Position numbers and translations under genes: made by a program
Assembly (NCBI GenBank): GCA_036417435.1
Contig: CM070919.1
Location: forward strand, 29,761,318-29,825,317
Length of the DNA: 64,000 nucleotides
DNA from: Inia geoffrensis
Lineage: Eukaryota; Chordata; Mammalia; Artiodactyla; Iniidae
Direction of reading: 5' to 3'
In this document: piece by piece, positions 12,921 to 23,113 of the stretch
Position numbering within the stretch: position 1 is the stretch's first letter
Layout: each line of letters begins with the position of its first letter
The notes under the pieces: generated by a model
What the model was told of the DNA's origin: nothing
The model's database searches: none
The model's input: only the letters and a program-made list of their open reading frames with translations

Positions 12921-13464
12921 CAGGCTCTCATTGTCGCCAATATAAATATCAAAGAACAAAGATTCTAAATCTCCATTTGCTGATTTACCTCACAATTTTA
13001 CACGGAGCCAAGTCAATAGTGCGATTGATGTTCTTAACAGAAAACCTCTTCAGAGATTTTTGTGGGGTGATTCCAATAGTATCAATATAATTCCCAAATC
13101 ATTCTGACCACTATTTAGAATCCCTAAAGAGAATAGGACATGAAGTTAAGGGATAAAATCAGAGTCAAGTCGCTTTGTGAAATGGAAAACAAAATGGTTG
13201 CTCCAGCTGAAAGAGAAAATATCAGTCCTTGTGACAACTGTCAAGTCATTCTCAAAACTTTTGTAAAAACAGACTAAGATCATTCCCTTTTCTTCTAGGA
13301 TTTGGGGAGAAATGGGCACTTAGATAATTTCTTGGTTATTGTATTTACCACAATTCAGGTACATGCAACTATGCAGAAATAAAGCTATTTTCTTTATGCC
13401 ACATGTGAAAATCTGTGGAATATCTCATGTTTATATACACGTTTAAGTTTGTGTTTTACTTATT
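12921..13464. other. unique AT-rich sequence, nothing recognised
   Basis: I see no gene, repeat or signal that I can name. Open frames are 60 codons or shorter. Confidence 0.4.
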
Positions 13465-13680
13465 TATTTTTGTTTTTTTGGTGTTTTTCGGTACGCAGGC
13501 CTCTCACTGTTGTGGCCCCTCCCGCTGCGGAGCAACAGGCTCCGGATGCGCAGGCTCAGCGGACATGGCTCACGGGCCCAGCCGCTCCGCACCATGTGGG
13601 ATCTTCCCGGACCGGGGCACGAACCCGCGTCCCCTGCATCGGCAGATGGACTCTCAACCACTGCGCCACCAGGGAAGCCC
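13465..13680 (-). mobile_element. CHR-2-type SINE
   Basis: This is a full-length short CHR SINE in minus orientation. A T-rich tail (about 13465-13487, interrupted by G) leads to 'cggtacgcaggcctctcact', and the head ends at 'gccaccagggaagccc'. Flanking direct repeats are imperfect: the left side around 'tgtgttttacttattt' resembles the right side 'tatgttttatttt'. The tail is not pure, which suggests some age. Confidence 0.92.
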
Positions 13681-14309
13681 CAGGTTATGTTTTATTTTAA
13701 AATAAGCCTAACAAGACCCAAAAGAAGTAAAAATAAATGAGTTCACTTCAAGTATTACTGTATATAATGTACTAATACCAGTGGTGTCCTTTTTCTATTT
13801 TGATAGAGGAAGACCCTAAAGAAAAAAACAAACAAACCCTGTAAACTCATTTCATTCAGTATAATTCTAACTTTCTATTCTTTTCTGTAGAAAGATGAAT
13901 ACTAAGAATGTAGTGATATATAGGTTACCATTCACTTCAGTACAAATACTAAGAAAAGGAAAAGATGGGTCAATAAAATTTCATTTGAGCCAATCTCTCT
14001 TTCTTCCTCCTTTAAGAAAACAAACCTCAATCTTATATTCAGTATTAGGTTGCCCTTTGAACTTAGAAAGAAAAACAAGCAATTAGATCTTCCCTTACAT
14101 AGTAACAAGAGTTTATAGTAAAAACACAGAGCTATGACCAAAGGAAATCAGTAATGAACAAGAATTAGTCTGTATCAGGATCTATTGACTTGGTTCTCAA
14201 GCACTTAAGATCACAGAATGGGGAGTCTCTTCAGTAAAAGAAGTCAGTTTGACAGGAAAAAAAAAAACCTCATTTTTTCCATTATCAGTTTATAATTTAT
14301 TTCTTTTAA
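13681..14309. other. unassigned AT-rich sequence
   Basis: No gene or named repeat is recognised between the SINE at 13465 and the MIR at 14310. Confidence 0.4.
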
Positions 14310-14705
14310 AAGACAATATTGCAAAGTGGCTAAGAGCTTCTGGAATTCGACAGCCTGAGTTTGATAACTGATTTTGCTACCTTGTTACCGGAAGTAGGTA
14401 ACTTAACCTCTCTAAGATTTGATTTAAAAGGGATAATGGGGCTTCCCTGGTGGCGCAGTGGTTGAGAGTCCGCCCGCTGATGCAGGGGACGCGGGTTCGT
14501 GCCCCGGTCCGGGAAGATCCCACATGCCACAGAGCGGCTGGGCCCGTGAGCCGTAGCCGCTGAGCCCGCGCGTCCAGAGCCTGTGCTCCTCAACGGGAGA
14601 GGCCACGGCAGTTGAAAGGCCCGTGTACCGCAAAAAAAAAGAAAAAAAAAAGGGATAATAAAAACCAGTCCTAGAGGAGCTATGCTGAGAATTATGTGAC
14701 TATAT
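14310..14705 (+). repeat. MIR SINE interrupted by a CHR-2 SINE
   Basis: The left part holds MIR landmarks in order: 'aaagtggctaagagcttctgg', 'acagcctgagtttgataac', 'ggtaacttaacctctctaag', then 'tttaaaagggataat'. The match resumes after the inserted SINE with 'agggataataaaaaccagtc' and 'ctatgctgagaattatg'. The MIR is therefore split at about 14440, exactly where the younger SINE has duplicated its target. Confidence 0.8.
14441..14646 (+). mobile_element. CHR-2-type SINE inserted in a MIR
   Basis: This is a full-length plus-strand copy, with the head 'gcttccctggtggcgcag' at 14441 and an A-rich tail to about 14650 containing one G. The target-site duplication 'aaaagggataat' appears at 14426-14437 and again from about 14647. 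Both copies are MIR sequence, which shows the order of insertion. Confidence 0.95.
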
Positions 14706-15308
14706 ATATAGCAGGTGACCAGTAATTATATAATTATTATCAACATAATTGTATTATGTTTTTACATAATACAATTCTTACATATGTTCATGATATATTC
14801 TTACAATATTTTAAATCCCCCAACTCTGTAGTTACATTTTCTTTACATTTGTAACATTGTGTTTTCTCCTTTTTGGAACAAAGTTGAAAAAAAAAACAAA
14901 AACATTTCTTTTGTTGGTCTTTTCAAGATTTGAGTTTACCTCTTGCCTTTTGTTTTATCAAGAAAGTCTAACATTCTTTTATTTTCTAATTCATTAATTT
15001 TTGCTTCTGTATTTATTGATTTTTCCCATCTAATTATTTATTGTGTTATTTTTCTTGAATGGCTTTTAAATGAATGTTTAATTCATGTACAGGAGTTGCT
15101 ACATTCACAAATATTTTTTCTCACATATTTCAAATACAATGTTAGAATTTTTACCTACTTGTAACTAATGTACTATTTTCACAATAACAGAGAATCAAAC
15201 CTTAACTATGAACCTACACAATGACATAAATGGTCCTGGTCACATGCCTGTCCTCTGGAAAACGTACAATAACAAAAATGTACGTGGAAAGCACAATGAG
15301 ACAAAAAG
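14706..15308. other. unassigned AT-rich sequence
   Basis: A very AT-rich stretch with no recognised repeat. Short frames only (73 codons plus at 14943-15164). Confidence 0.4.
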
Positions 15309-15425
15309 CAGTGATTCTCAACTCAGGGTACACTTAGGCTGCTCTCAAAGTATGAGATACCTCAGCCCCACTCCAGAGCCTGATTAGATTAGACTTGGGT
15401 GGGACGCTTGTATCAGAATTCTTCA
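15309..15425. repeat. possible hAT-Charlie (MER20-like) fragment
   Basis: The segment opens with 'agtgattctcaactcaggg' and includes 'gccccactccagagcctgatt', resembling the 'agtggttctcaaa' end and the 'ccccaccccagacctactgaatcag' core of MER20. These are non-autonomous hAT transposons. The copy is degenerate and the right end is unclear. Confidence 0.45.
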
Positions 15426-15837
15426 TATTACCTTGTCTGTTTCTAATTCTGTAACATTATGGCTTCTATTACACAATTTGGGTCTGTATGATGGCAAATT
15501 TTTAGGATTTATCAAGATTTCTTTTCCATTTTGTAATTGTTATAGAGATGAAGTTCCTTCTATCTTTGCTACTTGTTTGTCTATTGAACCTATCACTGAG
15601 ACAGGTATATTTAATGTCCCCAATATTAATGAGGTTTTAGCATTTTCTGAGTATATTAATGTATTCTGATACCATAATGTTCTGAAAATAAAAGTTATAG
15701 GACTTAACCTCTTTTAATGAATTTTTATCTCATAAAAATAAAATTAAAGAGATAAAGTAAATATCAATCAAGGTCTAATATATTCTTCCTGCTCCCCAAT
15801 GAATCACTTTGGGCATTCCTTTTTTAGTAATTATCAG

Positions 15838-15876
15838 ATGGATAGATAGATAGATAGAAAGATAGGTAGATAGATA
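15838..15876. repeat. (GATA)n microsatellite
   Basis: Eight or nine imperfect GATA units with AAAG and GGTA interruptions span about 39 bp. Confidence 0.95.
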
Positions 15877-15925
15877 AAGTTGTACTATTTCTTTGGGTTC
15901 TTCATTTAAAGCCAAAGAACTCACA

Positions 15926-15980
15926 CAGCTGAAAATATTTACAATCTTGCACTTTACAAAAAAAGTTTGCCAGTCTTTGT
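15926..15980 (-). repeat. MER5-type hAT-Charlie end fragment
   Basis: The segment 'gaaaatatttacaatcttgc' followed by 'actttacaaaaaaagtttgcc' matches the reverse complement of the MER5 terminus (ggcaaactttttctgtaaagg ... agtaaatatttt). Only about 55 bp of the end is preserved. It is an extinct non-autonomous DNA transposon. Confidence 0.6.
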
Positions 15981-16094
15981 TACGCCCTAACGAATAAGAG
16001 CAATTAACAACTACAACAACTACGATGATTCCCCTAATATATTGATGAGCAAAAAACATCAGGCACATATTGAGTTGTATACCAGCAAAGCTCA

Positions 16095-16295
16095 TCTATG
16101 ATGTTGGAATGAAGGACAGAAATTGCCTGAGTGGCAGGGATGTGACCAGAAGGGGGTGGAAGACAGCAGACTGGTGATGTTCCAAATCTTGACCTAAATT
16201 CTGGTCAAATTATACATTTATGGTTTGTGCACTTTTCCACATGTGTGTCATATGTGTGTCCACATTTCTCATCAATAAAAAAGTATTATAAACAC
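16095..16295 (+). repeat. L1M 3' UTR fragment
   Basis: Landmarks in order are 'gggatgtgaccagaaggggg', 'gactggtgatgttccaaatc', 'ttgacctaaattctggtcaa', 'tttatggtttgtgcact' and 'catcaataaaaaagta'. These parallel the L1M 3' UTR (gatggaaatgttctatatcttgat ... tttgtgcattt ... caataaa). Confidence 0.6.
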
Positions 16296-17208
16296 ACTGA
16301 AACAAAATTTACGAAGTATGGTCACGTTGGTATGGTACTGTTACCATGAGATAAGGTAGTATCGCCATAATCAAAATAGGAACATAATCCTGGGACGTAA
16401 AAGCCAGACCATAACATAACAACATTAACTCCTAATCTTTTCTTCCTTACAGCTAAAGAAAATAAGGACAATAGAAGTCATTTGATTTGCTGAAATTAAT
16501 ACACTTACTTTGTATAAAAGGGTAAATGAGGATTGGTATTCTGGCTTAAAAATCCAGCCCTTTTCCTACCATACAACATGTTACTATTCTCTTCATCAAA
16601 ACAAAGAAAAGTAAAATAACCTAAAAATGCTACCTTTATAACTTATTATTACCAGTTATCATCTCCATGAAATTACTGTATCATAATTTACCATTTAAAG
16701 CAGCAAATATTTCCATCATTTGTTTAGCTTAATATGTCTTTTCAAAGAGAACAAAGAAACACAAATAAAAACACTATGATTAAAAACCTTGTCTAGAAGA
16801 AGTTAGAAAACAGAATGTCTGGCCTCTCCAAACCATGAGGTAGTTCCTATCACCATGCTATGATAAACACAAAAATTCATTTTTAAATTTTGTAAACATT
16901 TAATAATAAAATATTTCAAATGTGCAGAAAATAGGGGAAATAATAGGCACCATATTAGAGTCTTAGAATCTTAGATTTACTAGTTATTAACATTTTAATC
17001 TATATGTTTTTGATACTTTTACTATTTTTTAACTTAAAAAAATGTAGATAAAGCCATATATCTAGCCATATATATCTAGCCCATTGCATTGTCTCACTCC
17101 CCAGAAGGAGCCCCCTAACCTCAAATTTGGTATTTTTGCATGCTTTTATGTATTATTTTACAAATTCTTTATGTACTTATATCACTATAAAATAGTTTTA
17201 TTTATTTT
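16296..17208. other. unassigned AT-rich sequence
   Basis: No gene is recognised. The segment around 16440-16570 has a faint MIR-like order of words, too weak to call. The segment 16880-17200 has the feel of an old dispersed repeat, but I cannot name the family. Confidence 0.35.
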
Positions 17209-17412
17209 GTTTGTTTTGTGGTACGTGGGCCTCTCACCGTTGTGGCCTCTCCCGTTGCGAAGCACAGGCTCCGGACGCGCAGGCTCAGCGGCCATGGCTC
17301 ACGGGCCCAGCCGCTCCGCGGCATGTGGGATCCTCCCGGACCGGGGCACGAACCCACGTCCCCTGCATCGGCAGGTGGACTCTCAACCACTGCGCCACCA
17401 GGGAAGCCCACT
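17209..17412 (-). mobile_element. CHR-2-type SINE with target-site duplication
   Basis: This is a full-length minus-orientation copy. The tail side is 'ttgtttgttttgtggtacgtg', with an unusually short and mixed T tract. The head ends in 'accagggaagccca'. Flanking repeats 'gttttatttatttt' (17195-17208) and 'gttttatatatttt' (17413-17426) differ at one position. Confidence 0.93.
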
Positions 17413-17970
17413 GTTTTATATATTTTAAAGTATGTAAATATATGCTCTGAATGTATCCTTATTTTAGATGGAAAGTTCTAAATGGCTTGCTTCGAAATAA
17501 TTTTTCATACCCTCTGAGGACAGAAATCACTTGACTTTCATCCTCAAAGCACTTTGACAGGTAGATTATAATTGCAATGTCCTATTCTGCCTGCTTGTCA
17601 TATTTTATTTCTTAAGCTGCCTACATGTAAGTTCAATCTGGTATCTATGTTTATAATTAATTAGATCCCAAAATAGAAATGGCAGTTGAGAACAGAATTT
17701 TGTTGTTGAAAGTATCAGAATTGACTGGGCTATCTTGATATTTCCTTATAGTTTGTGCGACCTTTTCCCACTTACATGAAATCTCAATAAGAAAGAGAGT
17801 TGCTTTCTATTTCCTGACTTTAACAAGAAGGTCGTTATTCTTTTATTGGGTAACTTGGCAGTAAATAGCGTTCCTTCCTAATGCTTTGGTTTTTAGCTTT
17901 ATGTCTGCTTCACTATCGTGTGTTTCTCCTGTGAGTCACCCCTGACACCTCCCCTACCTCCTAGATCCTG
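17413..17970. other. unique sequence, nothing recognised
   Basis: AT-rich, without motifs or repeats I can name. Confidence 0.4.
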
Positions 17971-18542
17971 TCCATTAATGCCTGTCCATCTTCTCTGTTG
18001 TCATCTCCATCTCCTGGAGCCAGGCCACATCCAATCCCATCATGCTACATCAATTTAACCAAATCTGCCACTGTGTCCCCCGATCTGATCTCATTACAGC
18101 TGTTCTAAAGAAGAAACAGAAATCTGTGGTTCTTAACATTCTCTAGGTTCCTGCATCTTCTGGTTCTTATCACATCTCCAGCCTCACTGAGAATAGTTCC
18201 CACTCTGTGCTCTTTCAGTTACTTCAATGTTCCATGCTCCTTCATCCCTCCCAAAAGCCCTGGCATAACCAGTACCCTTTGCCCGGGGCTCTTCCTCCAC
18301 TCCAGACACAGTCCTTTCTTAAGAAAGTCCCCTCATTACTTTACTTACTTGCTCTTTTCCTTCACAACCTTATCAGTGTGTGTGTGTGTGTGTGTGTGTG
18401 TGACTCTTTCCCTCCCTCGTTAAATCACAAGCTCCTTCAGAGAAGGGACCCTAGGTACATTGTTCAACATTCAACATTGGACCAGCACTTAGCAAACTCA
18501 TCTTACAGTAGGTGTTTACTGAATGGTTGTTGAATTATTTTT
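17971..18542 (+). repeat. L2 LINE 3' region
   Basis: Segments correspond to the L2 3' UTR: a pyrimidine-rich part with 'catctccagcctcactgag', then 'cacaagctccttcagagaag', 'gggaccctaggtacattgttc', and the terminus 'cagtaggtgtttactgaatg' plus 'gttgttgaatta'. The element is interrupted at 18375-18402 by a TG microsatellite. Confidence 0.75.
18375..18402. repeat. (TG)n microsatellite
   Basis: A pure run of fourteen TG units lies within the L2 3' region. Confidence 0.97.
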
Positions 18543-19784
18543 TAAAAACGGGCATTTGTATCAACTAATGAATACATGAGCAACTGGAGGGCAGTGTCCC
18601 TAATATCTAGCAGTGTTTGTTTATAAAAAAAATGAGGGGAAATATATAAAGGTAGCACCAACCTTACCAACTAGAGAATCGGCAGCTGCCAGCACAGCTC
18701 ACAAAAGCTGCCCTTTGGGCTTGCCTGTAGGTAGAGTTTCCATCAAATTCACTAGCTGCCTACCCGTGTATCTTCATGGCTTAACTTGTCAGCAAGCTAA
18801 CCAAAATCTAAGCGCAGGCTCCTTGGGGAGATGAAAAAGCACGGGAGGGTTGTAATCAGGCAGGAAGGCAAAGCCTGTGGAAGCTTTGGGCTGCTTAGGA
18901 GGCCATCATGGGAAGGAGTTAGAAACATAAATGCAGTGAGGGAACGTTGAGTCTGTTGTATCTCTGCTTTAGCTCCTGACACTTCTGGCGGGAACGTAAG
19001 GAGAGAGAAAACTGGACAATGAAAGATGCGAGCGGTGCAGCACGTCCCAGCCCTTTGCAGCTTTCCACCTGTCACCTTCCTTCGTTTCCATTCCCACGAG
19101 CCATTATCCTCTGAAAACCCGGAAGCCCCATCCTCTCCCAACGCTGATGCTGAGAACCCCTGGTTTTTCCACATTTAATGTATGTTAAACCATTTATAAA
19201 CAAAAAACTATTCTTAAGGAAAGTGTTTTTCCTTATCTATTCTTGCATGCAAAGGAAATAAATTAGGAAACATTTTTTGTATTTAAATGATTTACACCTG
19301 TGAATGCCTGTGATTGTAACCATCATCATGTCTATTTCAAGACATGACATAATCATTTGCTTTGCCCTTGGTGTGTATTCTACTTATTATTATGGAGTCT
19401 AAGGAGCAGCTCCCCCTAAACTGTCTAAAAATGTTGCTTTCTTAGGGTTTTAAGATGTTCTGTCTACATTTAAACTTAATAACAAAGAGCTACTGGAGGC
19501 AACCTTGACACCTTTTCAAATTGAACAAGTATAGCTGTTAGCTGTGAAATTCACGGACAAATGATATTCATTCTAGAGGTGAAACAATTCCAGCCTGGGG
19601 CAAAGATGTGTGAGCAGATGGTGGAAAAAATGTACACAGATCATGCAAAGACTAAAAAAAAAAAAAATACCCACTAATGCAAGTATATTATCACCACTTT
19701 GTAATTCATATTTTTGTAGTTCTCTAGGTATACAAAGTGCATACTGTTAATAAAAGTGAACCGAGAATTATTCTTCCAGCTGCC
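18543..19784. other. unassigned sequence
   Basis: No gene or named repeat. A 125-codon minus frame at 18797-19174 has no domain I recognise. A run of 13 A lies near 19656-19669. Confidence 0.4.
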
Positions 19785-19960
19785 AAAATTAACTGTAAAG
19801 TTGTATTAACAAGAACAGTAAGGTTTAGGGACAGACAAATAGACAAATGAACCAAACAGAGTCAAAAATTAACCCAACGTAACAGATAGGAACGTGGTAT
19901 ATAACAGAGTGCCATTATAATTCAGTGAGATTATTTTAAAAAGTGGTGAAGCATTTACCT
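19785..19960 (+). repeat. L1 ORF2 fragment, left part of a split L1
   Basis: 'agttgtattaacaagaacag' followed by 'gacagacaaatagacaaatg', 'gagtcaaaaattaacccaac' and 'aaaaagtggtgaagc' follows the L1 ORF2 stretch from 'gctacagtaatcaagacag' to 'aacaaatggtgctgg'. It lies in the same orientation and order as the L1 piece at 20440, so the two are probably one element. Confidence 0.55.
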
Positions 19961-19984
19961 ATCATTATGGTGGGGGGGAGTGGC

Positions 19985-20435
19985 ATTTAAGTAGACCTCT
20001 CTTTTTCTTTTCTCGTCTTCATGGGCACATGGCTAAATAGCCTTTCTCAGCCTCTCTTGCATTTAGCGGTGACCATGTACCGAGCTCTGGCTGATGGAAG
20101 GAGGCAGAATCAATGCACCCACCTCCAGGTCTGACCCACTGGAAGGCTCCTGTGCCATCACCATGGCTTCCCCACTCCTCCGGCAACCTTGAAGCCAAGT
20201 GTCAAATAGCAGAGCCACAATGTGGAAGGAGCCTGTGTCCCTGAGGCAAGTCTTAGAGGAGGGATACCTGCCAATCAGAAACACCGGTTTTGGACTTACC
20301 TGAAAGAGATAAATTTTTATTGGCTAAGACCATTGAGATTTGGGGGTTTATTTGTGAAAACAGCTAGCATTACTTTTTCTAATACAGATTTTCTCTTCAT
20401 ACCATACACATGACACCTGTGTCCTCAAAGATCTA
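19985..20435. repeat. repeat-like block splitting an L1, family not identified
   Basis: The block lies between two ordered plus-strand L1 pieces. Its right part ('aaatttttattggctaagac' then 'cattgagatttgggggtttat') matches the widely dispersed 'taagccattgagattttgggg' motif of mammalian interspersed repeats. I remember the motif but not its family name with certainty. No reading frame over 73 codons. Confidence 0.4.
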
Positions 20436-20439
20436 AAGG

Positions 20440-21300
20440 TGAAACCTTTGTCACCCTCCAGAATAGAATATAGGAAAATGTATTTATGACATCTAGGTAG
20501 AATTGGAATGCTTAAACAAGACACAGGTGCAAAACAGCAAATCATAAAGGAAGAATCTAGCTACATTAAAATGAAAAAAATCTGTATTATAAAATATAAG
20601 CATCATAATCAAAACAATGCAAAGCAGACATGGAGAAAGTATTTATAATACACATGATTAGTATGGAGAACATTAAAATTCCTGTAAATATTTTAAACAA
20701 AGAACACAACAGAAAAAATGAACAAAGGATGAAATCTGAATAGCCAATATAAATATAAAAACATGGTCAAATTACTACCAAATTATGAGTAATTGAGGAA
20801 ATACACAGTAAATCACAGTGAAAAGTTTGACAAACATTTCAAAGCTGAATAAGGATAAGGGATTGTAACCACACTGACTGCCAGCAGGGTTGGGAGTTGG
20901 TACAGCCTCTTTAAAGAGCAGGTGGAAATATCTAGTTCAGGTGCACATGTAAACCCACAACAACCCAGCCAATTCCACTGTGAGGCATATAATCCAAAGA
21001 AGTTATCACACCTATACAGATACGAGAAAATTTCCTGTAGATACATTTATAGTTGCAGAAACTTGGAAATAACCTTACAAAGTCCATAATAGATAAAATC
21101 TCGAATGGTCATAAAATTGAATGCTATATAATAGTAAACACTAACAAACTAGATGTGTATGTTTTAACAAGTCTAATACTGCAAAATAAAAAGGAAATTG
21201 AAGAATGGTAAATACAGTAAGAATAAATGTGTATAAATTTTCAAAACAGAGAAAAATACCTTCTTTTGCATATAGAGACATTTACGGTTACTAAAGTTCA
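20440..21300 (+). repeat. old L1M ORF2 end and 3' region
   Basis: The order follows old L1M copies: 'tacattaaaatgaaaaaaat', 'gaacaaaggatgaaatctg', 'tgagtaattgaggaaatac', 'tggtacagcctctttaaag', 'ccaattccactgtgaggcat', 'gatacatttatagttgcag' and 'agaatggtaaatacag'. All frames are broken. The missing piece relative to L1 is consistent with interruption at 19985-20435. Confidence 0.75.
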
Positions 21301-21867
21301 AAACCTCGCATGGAAAGGATGCAGAGTCCCTTTAGCAGAGAAGGTGCAGAGGAAACGGGAGAACAGGTTAAGATGTGGGTCTGTGACTTTGGCTGTCTCG
21401 TGAATATTTTGCATCTTTCAGTAATGGCAACTAAAGCAAATGTGTTAAAAGTCTAGATCAGATGTCTGCTGTATTATTTTCTACATATTTAGAATATGTT
21501 AAAATGAAAAATTAAGTAGAAATGAAATAAATTAATAAATATGATAACCAAATTTTAAGATTAACTTATCCCATATCCCTTGAATCAATGTCTTCTTCTG
21601 AGCACAGAAAAGCCTTCACACACACCGCCCACAAAAAATTAAAAAGAGAAACCAGGAGGGAGGGAAGGAGGAAGGACTCAATGAAAGAGGAGAAGGAACA
21701 ATATTTAGTTTTATAAGATGTACTCTTTATCCAAATGAAAAGATGGCAATCTACCGAGATGGAAATATTTGCTCAGAAAGTAAACTGTTTGTATGTTAAC
21801 ATGCTAAGGAACTAGAACTTTGCTGCAGATGTTTTTGCCTTTGACGGTCCCGTCTCTTGATGCCTCA
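21301..21867. other. unassigned sequence
   Basis: No gene or clear repeat. The segment contains purine-rich 'aggagggagggaaggaggaag' at about 21653-21673. Confidence 0.4.
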
Positions 21868-22045
21868 AATGTTTAAGGCACTTCAATCCTATTAATCATC
21901 TAATTTAATCTTTGTAACAAGCCTATAAGGTAGTAAAAATGGTCCAAAGGACTAAGTTGCTCCTCGTTAAACAGCTGGTGTGGGCCAGGGCCTGAACACA
22001 AGCCCCAGTATTCTGACTCCTGACATGCTTCCTAGGCCCCTAGAC
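21868..22045 (+). repeat. MIR SINE fragment
   Basis: 'ttaaggcacttcaatccta', 'catctaatttaatctttgta', 'acaagcctataaggtagta', 'aaacagctggtgtgggccag', 'cctgaacacaagccccagt' and 'attctgactcctgacatgc' follow the MIR order in plus orientation. Confidence 0.8.
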
Positions 22046-22209
22046 TACAGGCGTGTAGAAAAGAGAAAACGGTGCAAAATCAGGAAGCAACGGCACAGGC
22101 TTGACTCTGTACTACTGCGAACCGACATAATTCAAATCCCCTCTGCAGGGCAGCAGCTCATGTTTTTAACTTCAGATTTCCCCACAAAGAAAGAAAAACA
22201 CTAGCCCCT

Positions 22210-22587
22210 ATTAAAAACAAGATTACAGGCCCCAAATGGAGTCACTTATGCTAAGCCCCCTGTCACCAAACTGAGAACTAACTACAGTTTCGGCTCTCCC
22301 AGAGACGGAATCTTAACCCAGTCAACACCTGGTCAGCACCGGTTAGGTCATCTGCCTGCCGGACACCCGACATCTTCTGGAGGAAAGTGACTTTGCAACA
22401 ACTAAACTGCTTTTTTTGGCCAGTATAACTGCCTCGTGCAGCCCGCGTCTGCCTATAAAAGTCTCTGATTTCGTATAGCTCCGAGGAGCTCCTTTCTCTC
22501 TTCTAGGTGGGATGCTGCCCACTCGAACTGATATTTGCTCAGATAAACTCTTAAAATGTTTAATATGTCTCGGTGTGTCTTTTAACG
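22210..22587 (+). repeat. 5' LTR of the endogenous retrovirus
   Basis: The segment aligns to 25388-25767 over its full length, with shared words such as 'cttatgctaagcccc', 'acagtttcggc', 'gggatgctgccca' and 'tttgctca'. It has a TATA-like 'tataaaag' near 22455. The left edge is degenerate: the expected opening TG is not clear. The right edge 'tcttttaac' precedes the primer binding site by a few bases. Confidence 0.85.
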
Positions 22588-22591
22588 GTTC

Positions 22592-22608
22592 TGATGTCAG
22601 AAGGGAGA
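22592..22608 (+). other. primer binding site, tRNA-Leu-like
   Basis: 'tgatgtcagaagggaga' matches 14 of 17 bases of the complement of the tRNA-Leu 3' end as I remember it (tggtgtcagaagtggga). Its position just downstream of the LTR is where reverse transcription would be primed. The few bases between LTR edge and site are within normal spacing. Confidence 0.7.
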
Positions 22609-22781
22609 ACCAAAGGAGACCCCTCCCGCTACACGCCACCCACCCCCAGGAGCAAAGAGCAACCAGACGTGGGTACCTGCTGAGCCCTGAGCTCACGCTC
22701 TCTTGCCAGCTCTGGAGGTGGTGGGCAAGTACCCCTGGATCCTAGTTCACGGCCTTGCATTATGAGCTTTCAGATGTTTTT

Positions 22782-23113
22782 CTTTTTAATATATTTATTT
22801 TATTTATTTATTTTTGGCTGCGTTGGGTCTTCGTTGCTGCGCGAGGGCTTTCTCTAGCTGCGGCGAGCCGGGGCTGCTCTTCGTTGTGGTGCGCGGGCTT
22901 CTCATTGCGGTGGCTTCTCTTGCTGCGGAGCATGGGCTCTAGGCTCATGGGCTCAGCAGTTGTGGCTCGTGGGCTCTAGAGCTCAGGCTTAGCAGCTGTG
23001 GCACACGGGCTTAGTTGCTCCACGGCATGTAGGAGCTTCCCCGACCAGGGCTCGAACCCACGTCCCCTGCGTTGGCAGGCGGGCTCTCAATCACTGCGCC
23101 ACCAGGGAAGCCC
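22782..23113 (-). mobile_element. long CHR-1-type SINE inside the retrovirus
   Basis: The long CHR form is in minus orientation. It has a tail of ATTT units (22782-22814), then 'tggctgcgttgggtcttcg', a run of 'gtggct...gggctctagagc' units, and the head 'caccagggaagccc'. The middle repeated units distinguish it from the short CHR-2 form. Clear flanking duplications were not found by eye. Confidence 0.93.

Noticed and set aside
13510..13740. Recurring short frames with the same translation in many SINE copies
   Set aside because: All come from CHR SINEs, whose CG-rich body lacks stops in several phases. They are not a gene family.
16440..16570. Possible MIR
   Set aside because: Word order is faintly similar, but no segment longer than about 10 bp agrees, so I do not call it.
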